Shown: piece by piece, positions 44,375 through 52,884 of the stretch | Layout of the letters: the number at the start of each line of letters is the position of its first letter | How positions within the stretch are numbered: the first letter of the stretch is position 1 | Assembly: GCA_965225625.1 (NCBI GenBank) | Contig: CBDDBH010000029.1 | Span: forward strand, 222,889 to 286,888 | From: CBDDBH01 sp965225625 | GTDB lineage: Bacteria > Pseudomonadota > Gammaproteobacteria > JADZEE01 | Reading direction: 5' to 3' | Length of the DNA stretch: 64,000 nt | Made by a program: the position numbers and the translations under genes | The notes under the pieces: model-generated | Seen by the model: the letters and a program-made list of their open reading frames with translations, nothing else | The model's database searches: none | What the model was told of the DNA's origin: nothing

Positions 44375-46174
44375 ATGATGAATACAACTTGCCTAGTCAG
44401 AAACGTCTTGTTCAGCGCCACGTTGGGTCTGTTTGCTGCTTGTAGCGAGGAACCGGCCGCGGTGCCGCCTGCGCAGCCAACGGCTACGGTACAAGCCAGT
44501 GTCACCGTGACGGCAGCTACGGGTCCCGACGCTGTTTATCTCAGCGGCAACATTTACACCGTCAATGAGAAGAACCCTCAGGCTCAGGCGATGGCGATCA
44601 GCGACGGGGTAATCGTCGCAGTGGGCGGTGACAGCGAGATCCAGGCGCTCGCCGCTGCGAATACCAAGCGTATCGATCTCGGTGGCAGGATGGTTATGCC
44701 CGGTATTCATGATATGCACGTCCACCCCAAACAAGCCGGCGAAACGCATCATTTCCAGTGCGGGTTTCCGTTTAGCCTGAGCATCGAGGAGATCATCGCC
44801 AAGCTCGGCAATTGTGCGGCTGCAACGCCCAAAGGCGAATGGATCCGGGGCGGTCAATGGGCGATGGAATTGCTCGATGCTGACACTGCCCCGCACCGTT
44901 CATTGCTCGATGCCGTTACCACCGATCACCCGATTTATCTGGGTGACTCTACGGTGCACGGCGCCTGGCTCAACTCTTTGGCGTTGCAGAAATTGGGCAT
45001 TGACGCGACCACACCGGACCCGAACGGCGGCACGATATTGCGCGATCCGGATGGGGAGCCAACCGGGGTTTTGATCGACAACGCCGCCTACGACGTTTTG
45101 AGGGAACTGCCCGCCTACAGCGAAGCGCAGTATGAAACCGCGCTCGAATGGGCGATGCAACAAATGAACCAGGTCGGGGTCACCACCATCAAGGATGGGT
45201 TGACCGACAGTTACGGACTGGCCGCCTATAAGCGTCTTGATGACGCTGGCCGTCTGAGCATGAAAGTCAAAGCCAGCCTTGGCTGGAAAATGTCGTGGAT
45301 CGATAGTGCCGAGCAGGAACGTAAGAACATCGAGCAACGTGCTGATTTCCGTACCGACAGACTGGACCCTAACTTCATCAAGATCATGCTGGACGGCACA
45401 CCGCCCACGCGTACCGCCGGGATGCTGGAACCCTATGTAGCCGACGAGGCACACGGCGCCGATTTTCTAGGTGAACTGATTCACGCGCCGGAGCAATTGG
45501 CTGAAGATTTGATCTATCTGGACGGCCTGGGATTGACCGTCAAAATTCACGCTACCGGTGACCGCGCGGTACGTGTATCACTGGATGCATTTGCTGCAGC
45601 GCGTGCAGCGAATGGTGACTCCGGGTTGCTGCATGAAGTCTCCCACGCCGAGCTGATCCACCCCGATGATCGCCCGCGCTTCAAGGCGTTGAATGTGATC
45701 GCAGAGTTGTGCCCGATCCTCTGGTATCCAACCCCGCTGGTCGAATGGATGGCGACAGTCATCGGCGAGGACCGCGCGAATCAGTTCTGGCCGATCAAAT
45801 CGATGCAGGAACTGGGTGCGCACCAGATCTACGGCTCGGATTGGCCCTCGGTGGTGCCGGATCCGAATCCCTGGCCGGGCATTGAGGCGATGGTGACACG
45901 CCGCGATCCCTACGGAGTGAGGCCGGGGGCGTTGTGGCCGGAGCAGGCAATTGATCTGGCGACCGCCCTGCGCATCTTTACCATTAACGGTGCGGTCGCC
46001 GGTAAGCAAGCCGAGCGCACCGGCAGTATCGAAGTGGGCAAGGCGGCGGATTTTATCGTGCTGGATCGCAATCTGTTCGCAATCCCGGTAGAGGATATCG
46101 GCGACACACAGGTGCTATTGACGGTGTTGGATGGCGTGCCAGTCTACCAGTCCGATGGTTGGCCGGATAACTAA
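44375..46174 (+). CDS. Exported YtcJ-type amidohydrolase, probable lipoprotein
   Basis: A 599-residue metal-dependent amidohydrolase of the YtcJ/N-substituted-formamide-deformylase type. The N-terminus has a lipoprotein-like signal ('LFSATLGLFAACSEEP', with the Cys as the likely lipidation site) and a Pro/Ala/Thr-rich linker. The catalytic domain shows 'DAVYLSGNIYTVNEKNPQAQ', 'MVMPGIHDMHVHPKQAG' (H-x-H metal site), 'TVKIHATGDRAVRVSLDAF', 'HAELIHPDDRPRFKALNVI' and 'IYGSDWPSV' (catalytic Asp), ending 'GSIEVGKAADFIVLDRNLF'. It acts in the periplasm, probably on an amide or carbamate. REP-like sequences flank it. Confidence 0.92.
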   Translation: MMNTTCLVRNVLFSATLGLFAACSEEPAAVPPAQPTATVQASVTVTAATGPDAVYLSGNIYTVNEKNPQAQAMAISDGVIVAVGGDSEIQALAAANTKRIDLGGRMVMPGIHDMHVHPKQAGETHHFQCGFPFSLSIEEIIAKLGNCAAATPKGEWIRGGQWAMELLDADTAPHRSLLDAVTTDHPIYLGDSTVHGAWLNSLALQKLGIDATTPDPNGGTILRDPDGEPTGVLIDNAAYDVLRELPAYSEAQYETALEWAMQQMNQVGVTTIKDGLTDSYGLAAYKRLDDAGRLSMKVKASLGWKMSWIDSAEQERKNIEQRADFRTDRLDPNFIKIMLDGTPPTRTAGMLEPYVADEAHGADFLGELIHAPEQLAEDLIYLDGLGLTVKIHATGDRAVRVSLDAFAAARAANGDSGLLHEVSHAELIHPDDRPRFKALNVIAELCPILWYPTPLVEWMATVIGEDRANQFWPIKSMQELGAHQIYGSDWPSVVPDPNPWPGIEAMVTRRDPYGVRPGALWPEQAIDLATALRIFTINGAVAGKQAERTGSIEVGKAADFIVLDRNLFAIPVEDIGDTQVLLTVLDGVPVYQSDGWPDN

Positions 46175-46198
46175 GCTTGGTCTAAGAAATTGGGATGT

Positions 46199-46222
46199 GC
46201 GTTAACGTGGTCCCCGTTTTCC
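46199..46222. repeat. Half copy of the REP-like palindrome
   Basis: GCGTTAACGTGGTCCCCGTTTTCC resembles the right half of the element at 44085-44136 (GCGTAAATGTGGTCCGTCCCTGTTTTCC, split there across 44108-44135). It lies in the spacer between the convergent YtcJ-type and AOR-family genes. Confidence 0.45.
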
Positions 46223-46290
46223 GTTCCGTGTTTTCCGCAAAAGCAAAACGACGGTACCAGCCCGCCGTTTTACCCATCCCCAATGAGTGC

Positions 46291-48030
46291 TTAGCCTTCG
46301 CCAGCGGCAGTAAATAAACTCTCGCGTGGCGCTTGGCGTACTTTGGTTTGCGCGATAACGCTGGGATCCACCTGAAACACCATCGACTTATCCGGCCCCA
46401 CGCCTTCATCGCGGCAACAATCCGGCAGATTATCATCAGCAGCGGTAAACCCGGCTCCGTCATTAAACTCCCATTCGTCCGCCAGGCATTGCCAACCCAG
46501 ATCTGCAATTTCCTCGCGCGGTACTTCGCGACCGATGAACGTGCCGTAGAAATCACGAACCTCATCCAGCGTCGGCTGCAGAAACATACAAAACCCGCTG
46601 GAGTCGCAAACTGCCGAGCTGATCTGGGTCTCTTGCGAAGCCAGCATCGCATCTTCATCACTTTGATTGGGCACTATGACGAAGCCGGCGGTGTGGTCGG
46701 CGCCCATGGGCGAGGTGCTGTAGGTCATACCGGCTGATTTCAGCGGACGCGGATCCCAGGCCGGCAAGGCCTGGCCTTTGCCCACTGGGATTCGGTGATG
46801 CTTACGCTTGGTGCCTACATGCAACGCGCCGTTGCCGACGTCGAGCGAGAGTTCCTGCCCGTCTGCGATTCCGCGCAACAGGTTCTTGGCGCCTTCGGCG
46901 TCACCCCAATCCATTCCTCCTGAATCCATCAATACCGCGATCGCGCCGCCGGTTTCAATCGTATCTAAGCCTAATTCGTCGCACAGGCGATCGAGATCAG
47001 CCACATCTTCCCAGTTATTGATGGCGCAGCACGAGCCCAGCAATGTCAATGTCTCGAATTCGAGTGCGGAGGTTAAGAAGTTGCCATCTTTATCGTGCAC
47101 AATATTCGAACATTTGACGATGCAACCGGTCATGCAGTTATGCATCTCGCCGCCGCGTTGTTCGAAACTCTCCCGGATCTTGGCCCCGTCCAATCCTTCG
47201 AACTCCGGGTTTTGACCTTCAGTGCGGTTCTTGTACGGAAAAGTGTTCAGCATGTTCGCAATCGGCACTACCGCGCTGGTGCCATATTTGAAGTTGTCGT
47301 GCCGTTTGCTCAGGTAATCCTTGCTGAACGATTTGATCACGCCGCCGAAGGCCTTGAGGTCGGCGGGTTTACGAGCACGCACATTGCCAGGGTCAACCAT
47401 CACCCACTTCAAACCTTTCGATCCCATCACTGCGCCGACGCCGCCTCGAGCCGCATGGCGTGCCGGCCGGCGATCCCGGGACTTATCCGTGCACGCCACC
47501 GAAGCACCTTTGAGCATCAGCTCGCCTGCCGGGCCAATCGAAATGACCGACGCTGACTTGGCCTGGGTGGCCAACAGCTTTTCACACATGGCGTAATTCC
47601 ACATGCGTTTATATTCATCGGCACGCACTAGCTTCACCTCGTCGGCGGTGATCTCCAGACCCCACAAAGCCTCTCGGTCGCCCGGCTGTCCGGTGACCAC
47701 GATAGCGCGGTAACCTAACTTCATTAGATGCTGGCCCGGATCGCCGCCGACGTTGGCTTCCTTGATCCCGTTAGTCAGTGGGCTTTTGCAGCCTACCGAT
47801 AAACGCCCGGAAGTTGGTGCGGCACTACCCGTCAAAACACCCGGTGCCAGTACCAACACATTGTCTGGGCCTAACGGCTCACAAGTCGGAGCACATTCTT
47901 GCAATAAAATCCGTGCCGACAATGCGCGCCCTCCCAGCAACTGCCATTGTGCCGGGTATTGCTCAATCTTGACGGTCTGCTCAGACATGTTGATGCGGAT
48001 GATTTTGTCGTCTGTACCGGGTGTTGCCAT
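46291..48030 (-). CDS. Aldehyde:ferredoxin oxidoreductase (AOR) family enzyme
   Basis: A 579-residue tungsten- or molybdenum-pterin enzyme. The ATG at 48030 has AGGAG 7 nt upstream. The N-terminal domain has 'LLGGRALSARILLQE' and 'TGSAAPTSGRLSVGCKSPLT'. The cofactor region has 'HAARGGVGAVMGSKGLKWV', and the cluster motif is 'NCMTGCIVKCSNIVH' (C-x3-C-x3-C). The late Cys of 'VCDSSGFCMFL' is the expected fourth ligand, in a D-x-x-G-F/L-C motif. Family enzymes oxidise aldehydes or reduce acids and thioesters with ferredoxin, in the cytoplasm. The enzyme stands alone, and no pterin or tungstate transport genes are nearby. Confidence 0.93.
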   Translation of the reverse strand: MATPGTDDKIIRINMSEQTVKIEQYPAQWQLLGGRALSARILLQECAPTCEPLGPDNVLVLAPGVLTGSAAPTSGRLSVGCKSPLTNGIKEANVGGDPGQHLMKLGYRAIVVTGQPGDREALWGLEITADEVKLVRADEYKRMWNYAMCEKLLATQAKSASVISIGPAGELMLKGASVACTDKSRDRRPARHAARGGVGAVMGSKGLKWVMVDPGNVRARKPADLKAFGGVIKSFSKDYLSKRHDNFKYGTSAVVPIANMLNTFPYKNRTEGQNPEFEGLDGAKIRESFEQRGGEMHNCMTGCIVKCSNIVHDKDGNFLTSALEFETLTLLGSCCAINNWEDVADLDRLCDELGLDTIETGGAIAVLMDSGGMDWGDAEGAKNLLRGIADGQELSLDVGNGALHVGTKRKHHRIPVGKGQALPAWDPRPLKSAGMTYSTSPMGADHTAGFVIVPNQSDEDAMLASQETQISSAVCDSSGFCMFLQPTLDEVRDFYGTFIGREVPREEIADLGWQCLADEWEFNDGAGFTAADDNLPDCCRDEGVGPDKSMVFQVDPSVIAQTKVRQAPRESLFTAAGEG

Positions 48031-48390
48031 GCTTAATCTCCTGAAGTGCTTTGCTGTCGCGCCAGAGTATAGGCGGAATTAAGGCCCGCCACGCAGTCCT
48101 TTAGCGGCCGAAATCGCGGTGCAGCAGGCCCGCTGCGCCGCCAAGGCGTCGCCGAGAAATCCGACCATCGTTGAAAATCCCACCGAACCGAATGAAAATT
48201 CATTCTCGATACGGATTCATTTTCCTATCCTTTAACACCTCTGGTGGGGATATCACCATTATGAGAACTCTTTGCGCCCAGACTCACGCCCGCACGAACG
48301 CCTCGATAATGTAAAGATTCTGATCAAGAACGGCCCGAAAGATCGGTGGTCACGCTTCATGCCAGGAAATCACCGATTGCACCGCGGTGA
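48031..48390. other. 360-nt gap without a supported gene
   Basis: No start-to-stop gene or recognised site. The sequence leads into the decayed fragment and repeat array that follow. Confidence 0.6.
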
Positions 48391-48602
48391 AACTTACCCG
48401 CTATCGTTCTCGGGAAACAAACAGCCCGCCACGTCGTGATCCAATTGGAAATGCCGAATGGCATTCTGTCACTGGCGGAAGCGAAGATCTTTGGTGCTCC
48501 AGCGGCCAATGCGCAATCGAGTGACGCATCGGTCAGGCTCTTCGGGGAAACCTATGGGGCACCTGCTTCAAAAACGCCCGCACAGGCGTGTTTCGATGCC
48601 GC
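48391..48602 (+). pseudogene. Possible discoidin/fucolectin-like domain remnant
   Basis: An open frame after TGA 48388-48390 reads 'IVLGKQTARHVVIQLEMPNG' then 'ILSLAEAKIFGAP'. This resembles the 'R-x-V-x-I-Q-L...LSLAEVxVF' core of F5/8-type C (fucolectin-like) carbohydrate-binding domains. It has no start and runs directly into the 18-bp tandem array, so it is at most a fragment. The identification rests on one motif. Confidence 0.35.
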
Positions 48603-48764
48603 GAGACGGTGTCAGGTCTCGAGACGGTGTCAGGTCTCGAGACGGTGTCAGGTCTCGAGACGGTGTCAGGTCTCGAGACGGTGTCAGGTCTCGAGACGGT
48701 GTCAGGTCTCGAGACGGTGTCAGGTCTCGAGACGGTGTCAGGTCTCGAGACGGTGTCAGGTCTT
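48603..48764. repeat. 18-bp tandem repeat array, nine units
   Basis: Nine head-to-tail copies of GACGGTGTCAGGTCTCGA, the first starting at 48605 and the last at 48749, essentially identical. The last unit changes to ..GGTCTTGCC and becomes the left arm of the palindrome at 48755-48802. The unit begins and ends with inverted GAGAC/GTCTC. Because 18 is a multiple of three, all frames stay open (for example as Arg-Arg-Cys-Gln-Val-Ser repeats), but no start, composition or homology supports translation. Confidence 0.97.
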
Positions 48765-48802
48765 GCCTTTTGCCCGACGGCTAGCAAAAGGCAAGACCTG
48801 AC
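48755..48802. repeat. Palindromic dispersed element, copy A
   Basis: The perfect 19-bp arms GTCAGGTCTTGCCTTTTGC and GCAAAAGGCAAGACCTGAC enclose a 10-nt loop (CCGACGGCTA). The same element recurs at 52262-52309 and 54912-54959. CCCTCAAAATTC follows; the other copies have CCCTTAAAATT. The structure fits a REP- or MITE-like element. Its left arm merges with the 18-bp tandem array. Confidence 0.95.
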
Positions 48803-48942
48803 CCTCAAAATTCGACGGACCCTCAAAATTCCGGCCGACAGGTTGAATGAAATTAATACGGCTATACAGACGCAATGAATGTAAGCACATAGTCGCCCGC
48901 CAATCGCTTGTTCTAGATCCCACCGGTCATCACTACGATCGT

Positions 48943-49863
48943 TCAGGGTCCAGTAACTTGGTTGCTCTCGGCGATCCGAGCTGCTACATACGCACCGGCA
49001 GTAGTGTCGGGATATTTGGTAGGGTTCTCGTCACTGATGCAGCTCGGAAACGCACTCACCAGTGTGTCCGAGTCGGGATCCACGAAATAGGCGATGGAGT
49101 AGCGTTCACGGTCGCCTATCATCGGTTTGACACGGTGCGGGGTGGAGCAATACCGGTCGTTCGTCCAGGTGGCTACCAAATCGCCCGTATTGATGACGAC
49201 GGTGCCGGGAATGTAGACGGCATCTCGCCAATCGCCGTCACGACCCTGAACCTGCAAACCGCCCACATCGTCCTGAAACAATAGCGTAATGGTGCCGAAA
49301 TCGGTGTGCGCGCCGGCGCCAAACTGGTTCGGTGCGGGTTGCTCCTCCAGGACTGGGTAGTGAAGATAACGCAGAGAAACGTTCTGCCCGTAATGATAGG
49401 CGCGAAAGAAATCGATCGGCAGCGCGAGAGCAAGAGCGAATGCTTCCATAACACGATTGGCCCCATACAGTCATTCGTTGAACATCCGATTCGCGATATT
49501 GAGAAATTCCGTCGCAGGCCATAGTTCCGGCCTGTTCTTATTACCAGGAATGTTGCGCATGGTGAAGGTTTCCTTCAAATCAGGCGCAATGCTCGCATCG
49601 AGGCGTTGACCGCCTGAGCCCTGGAACCCGTGATTATGCTCCTGAACGTATGGAACGTTCGCTTTCTCCGCATCTGATCGGGCGAAGAACGCGATACTTG
49701 ACGTGAAAGCCTCCTCGACTAATGCCTCATCGATGCCCAGATTCTCGACATACATGAAGCCGACCTCAGCTGCTGCTCGATCGACCTGAGCGGCAATACT
49801 GCGGCGATGCACATCGTCGCCACCGTCGAAATTGTTGAAATCGATAACGGGGATCTCGCTCAT
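48943..49863 (-). pseudogene. 2OG-Fe(II) oxygenase (isopenicillin-N-synthase type) with an in-frame TGA
   Basis: One reading frame from ATG 49863 ('MSEIPVIDFNNFDGGDDVHR', AGGAAC upstream) to 48943, interrupted only by TGA at 49471-49473 between '..NRMFNE' and 'LYGANRVMEAFALAL'. Both halves match the isopenicillin-N-synthase-like family: 'AAEVGFMYVENLGI' and 'PDLKETFTMRN' before the stop. 'GAHTDFGTITLLFQD' (H-x-D), 'STPHRVKP' (second His) and 'RYSIAYFVDPD' (2OG Arg-x-Ser) follow it. The iron site lies wholly after the stop, so a truncated product would be inactive. Confidence 0.87.
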
Positions 49864-49945
49864 AAATGTTCCTTTGACGTTAATTGTAGCCGCGCGGAAT
49901 ACGAGCACACTTACGACCCGAATTAAAAGGTACTCTACTATTCCT

Positions 49946-51172
49946 ATGACTGGCGTAAAAGATTCTGAATCTGACTTTCTTGGTACTCCGTTCAATGCCA
50001 GAACTGCGCCGTTGAACATCAACCAGCGATGGATCGCGTGGGACAAGTATCACGTTGTGGACTCATTCAGCAGTTTCGACACGGAATACGCTGCCATACG
50101 ACAGTCAGCTGCAACTATCGACATGTCGCCGTTGAGCAAGTACGAGGTGGTTGGGCCGGACGCTCAGCGATTTGTGGATTACGTCGTTACCCAAAACATC
50201 ATGAAGCAGGAAGTTGGTCAGATTTACTATTCCCCTTGGTGCAACGAACAAGGTAAAGGTGTCGGCGACGGCATGATTTTTCGCATCGACGAAAATACGT
50301 TTCGGTTCTCCACCGACCCGCAGTATCTGTGGCTTACCCAGCATGCCGATGGATACGATGTCGAAATTATGGACATCAGCGACGCCTACGGAATCCTTGC
50401 CTTACAAGGTCCGAGTTCGCAGCGAGTGCTTGAGTCAACAACGGGCACGGATTGGTCTGACCTAAGATTTTCACGTACACGCGATATCACGCTTGACGAT
50501 GTCCCCGTCCAAGTCATGCTGCAGGGCTTTACCGGCGAACATGGCTACGAATTGTGGATGAAAGCGGACGCGGCTGTTGCCGTATGGGATGCGCTTTATG
50601 CGAAGGGCGGCCCTTTCGGATTACAGCCCGCAGGTTATCACGCCCTCGATGTGGCGCGGATAGAGGCAGGATTGGTAATCGTCGGTCCGGATTATACCGG
50701 TGCGGGATCCGATGCCCTGGCCGCCAATATCGAAGTCGATGAGGAAAATCAGGCTTCGCCTTATGAACTGAGACTGGGCAACTTTGTTGATCTGGACAAA
50801 GAGAGCTTTATTGGCAAAGCCGCGTTGCAGCTCGAGAAGGAAAAAGGCTCAGCCAAGAAGATGGCCGGAGTGCTCATTGATTGGCGCGGGATTGCTGACC
50901 TGCATACAACGCAGGGATTGCCCCCGACCGTTGTGCCCAAGCCGATCTGGTATCCATTAACTGTATACAAAAACCAGACGAAGGTAGGACGCGCGACCAG
51001 TGTGGCCTGGAGCCCGGCTGTTAGCAGTATCGTTGGTTTCGCCTTTCTTGAACCCGAGTTTTGTGAACCCGGAACCAGCGTGGCCGTGGAATTTTCAGTA
51101 GGCGAAAAAACGGGGAGGGTAGATGCAACGTTGGCGCGACTACCTTTTATCCAAATGAAGCGCAACGCATAA
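49946..51172 (+). CDS. GcvT-like aminomethyltransferase/demethylase family protein
   Basis: A 408-residue protein of the glycine-cleavage T-protein/DmdA superfamily, which uses tetrahydrofolate as one-carbon acceptor. Seen: 'YAAIRQSAATIDMSPLSKYE' (R-x-x-x-x-x-D-x-S), 'QGKGVGDGMIFRID', 'ILALQGPSSQRVLEST', 'GFTGEHGYELWMKADAAVAV' (substrate/folate G-x-x-G-E-x-G-Y-E) and 'DVARIEAGLVIVGPDY' (R-x-E). It lies head-to-head with the 2OG oxygenase pseudogene and stands alone, without gcvH or gcvP. So it is more likely a demethylase for a methylated substrate than part of the glycine cleavage system. Confidence 0.87.
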   Translation: MTGVKDSESDFLGTPFNARTAPLNINQRWIAWDKYHVVDSFSSFDTEYAAIRQSAATIDMSPLSKYEVVGPDAQRFVDYVVTQNIMKQEVGQIYYSPWCNEQGKGVGDGMIFRIDENTFRFSTDPQYLWLTQHADGYDVEIMDISDAYGILALQGPSSQRVLESTTGTDWSDLRFSRTRDITLDDVPVQVMLQGFTGEHGYELWMKADAAVAVWDALYAKGGPFGLQPAGYHALDVARIEAGLVIVGPDYTGAGSDALAANIEVDEENQASPYELRLGNFVDLDKESFIGKAALQLEKEKGSAKKMAGVLIDWRGIADLHTTQGLPPTVVPKPIWYPLTVYKNQTKVGRATSVAWSPAVSSIVGFAFLEPEFCEPGTSVAVEFSVGEKTGRVDATLARLPFIQMKRNA

Positions 51173-51322
51173 CGTCCTATAGTTGTGTCCTCGATTTAAA
51201 ACACGCTGAACACGTGGCGACAAAACATTGACTGCTGATCGGCGTGTCCCTGTTCCCGATTGTAAATAGCGCGTACGTTGCTCGACAAACGGCGCTTTCG
51301 GACCTAGCCATCCAATAGCTGC

Positions 51323-52222
51323 TTAGAGATGCCGCTTAAACCAATCCACAGCCATCGCACTACCCTGTTCAAACCCGTCGAAGTACATCCCGTAGTGATC
51401 AATTCCTTTTATTGTTTCGTAATGTGCTGTCACGCCATTCGAACTCAGGGCGTCATATACACGGCCGGCATGTTTTGTGTTGTCGAAAAGCGCCTCGTTT
51501 TCCGCGTCCAGTATTAGTGTGGGTACTTTCAGTTTGTCGACCTGTTGGGCTACATCATATTGAAGTGTCTTCGCCAAATTCAGGGTTCCCGCTAGTTCGG
51601 GCCGAGGATCCAACCCTTCGGCGAACGGATCGATTACACCGCGCGCCATGTCTATGGCCCGCTGCTTGGCGTGCGAAAGCACGGGTTCTTCCAATTCCCG
51701 CAAAGCAGGCACCTGAATGACGAGTACCTGTATCCTGTCATCATGGATCGCGCAACTGGTTGCGGTTCCACCTCCAAAGCTCGTGCCCCACGCTCCGATT
51801 CGGCTTACATCCACCCCCGGCTCTCCTTCGAGGTAATCCGTTGCGGCTCGAAAGTTTTGAATCCACTGCAGAGGGTCAATGACCTCTCGAACAAAACGAA
51901 CTCTAATCGTCGCCTCATTGTTTTCATCCGGTTCGGGTTTGTCATCAAGTACTACTACATTGCTCCCCGATCCATGCCAGGAATTGTGTGTGAAGGTCAC
52001 CGCAATCATTCCGGCGTGCGCAAATTTTGCAGCGTATCTTTCCCCCGTGTGCTTGCCGCCGCCCCAGCCATGCGACAACACAATTCCAGGTAACTTTGTG
52101 TCCGGCTCGTACTCTTTTGGTCTAAAAAGATCGCCATCAAGGCGTATGCCGTTGCTCCAAATCGCAATCTGAGTACGGACTACGGAATCGGGTAACACCA
52201 GTGCGGGATATTTTTGTTTCAT
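51323..52222 (-). CDS. Alpha/beta-hydrolase (dienelactone-hydrolase/S15-like)
   Basis: A 299-residue hydrolase. The oxyanion region is 'VLSHGWGGGKHTGERYAA', the nucleophile Ser is in 'IGAWGTSFGGGTATS', the acid is near 'LILDAENEALFDN', and the His is in 'IKGIDHYGMYFDGF'. The opening 'VRTQIAIWSNGIRLDGDLFR' resembles X-Pro dipeptidyl-peptidase-like hydrolases. No signal peptide. Probably a cytoplasmic esterase or lactonase. The palindromic element copy B lies 40 nt before its start codon, on the upstream side. Confidence 0.85.
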   Translation of the reverse strand: MKQKYPALVLPDSVVRTQIAIWSNGIRLDGDLFRPKEYEPDTKLPGIVLSHGWGGGKHTGERYAAKFAHAGMIAVTFTHNSWHGSGSNVVVLDDKPEPDENNEATIRVRFVREVIDPLQWIQNFRAATDYLEGEPGVDVSRIGAWGTSFGGGTATSCAIHDDRIQVLVIQVPALRELEEPVLSHAKQRAIDMARGVIDPFAEGLDPRPELAGTLNLAKTLQYDVAQQVDKLKVPTLILDAENEALFDNTKHAGRVYDALSSNGVTAHYETIKGIDHYGMYFDGFEQGSAMAVDWFKRHL

Positions 52223-52261
52223 GCTCTACGTCTCTATGACCAACAGATTTATCGAGACGGT

Positions 52262-52309
52262 GTCCGGTCTTACCTTTTGCCCGGCGGCTAGCAAAAGGCA
52301 AGACCTGAC
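52262..52309. repeat. Palindromic dispersed element, copy B
   Basis: The same element as at 48755-48802 with arms 52262-52280 and 52291-52309. Two substitutions in the left arm give mismatches; the right arm is identical to copy A. It is preceded by GAGACGG, the same bases that begin each unit of the 18-bp array, and followed by CCCTTAAAATTC. Confidence 0.93.
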
Positions 52310-52371
52310 CCTTAAAATTCCTCTAAAAATTCTATGACCCTTAAAATTCTCACGCAAAATCTAATTCAGCG

Positions 52372-52803
52372 CTATTTCTTAATAACGTTCGTGATGATAC
52401 CGGGCTCAAAATGGGTGCTCTTGGGTTCGCTTTGATCCGTACCGTAGTAGAGCAGCGACGAGGCAAAGATCTGGTTGGTATCAAAATTGAGATGCAGGGT
52501 TACGAAGTCCAAGTCCTTACCGTGTTTTTCGTCCCACTGCACAATATAACGGCCTGGCTCGAGCTGCTGGGCTTTGTAGTCGAAGCCCTCACTTTCCTGA
52601 CCTTTGTATTCGCCCGTAAGCGCCGCCCAATGACCTCGTCCGTTTTCAAAGCTCACTTCGAATGTCCAGCCATTCACATAGGTATAAACAATGGTGGTTC
52701 CATCTAAAACCGATGCCGGGCTGTTGATATCCGTTGCCAAGGTAACGGTCGCCGTGGAAAGCAGCCAGATGGCGAGAATCTTTCCAGTTAACCTGTTCCC
52801 CAT
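52372..52803 (-). CDS. Exported small beta-barrel protein, phenolic-acid-decarboxylase/MoaF-like
   Basis: A 143-residue protein with a signal peptide ('ILAIWLLSTATVTLA'). The mature part 'TIVYTYVNGWTFEVSFENGR' followed by 'GRYIVQWDEKHGKDLDFVTL' resembles the calycin-like fold of PadC/MoaF proteins (Y-x-Y-x-N-G-W and the later V-x-W-x-E). The catalytic Tyr/Glu set of PadC cannot be confirmed. Unlike PadC it appears exported. It forms a possible pair with the membrane-anchored protein upstream (82 nt spacer). Confidence 0.6.
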   Translation of the reverse strand: MGNRLTGKILAIWLLSTATVTLATDINSPASVLDGTTIVYTYVNGWTFEVSFENGRGHWAALTGEYKGQESEGFDYKAQQLEPGRYIVQWDEKHGKDLDFVTLHLNFDTNQIFASSLLYYGTDQSEPKSTHFEPGIITNVIKK

Positions 52804-52884
52804 AGTGCACCTATTGCAGTGTTTGGATCTGTTGGGACCTGACTCTTTAATCTACCGAGCAATAAAATAGGGGAACGGTGCTAA

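Noticed and set aside
48603..48764. CRISPR array
   Set aside because: The 18-nt units are directly adjacent with no spacers, and no cas genes are present; it is a simple tandem repeat.
48436..48801. Protein with Arg-Arg-Cys-Gln-Val-Ser repeats
   Set aside because: All frames through the array stay open because the unit is 18 nt long. There is no credible start, ribosome-binding site or family, so this is a by-product of the DNA repeat.
49471..49473. Selenocysteine codon in the 2OG oxygenase
   Set aside because: No stem-loop with a SECIS-like shape was apparent just after the TGA, the family has no known Sec at this position, and no sel genes are in view. A nonsense change or base error is simpler.
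49946..51172. Glycine cleavage T-protein proper (gcvT)
   Set aside because: No gcvH or gcvP neighbours, and the substrate region differs from classical GcvT; left as a family-level call.
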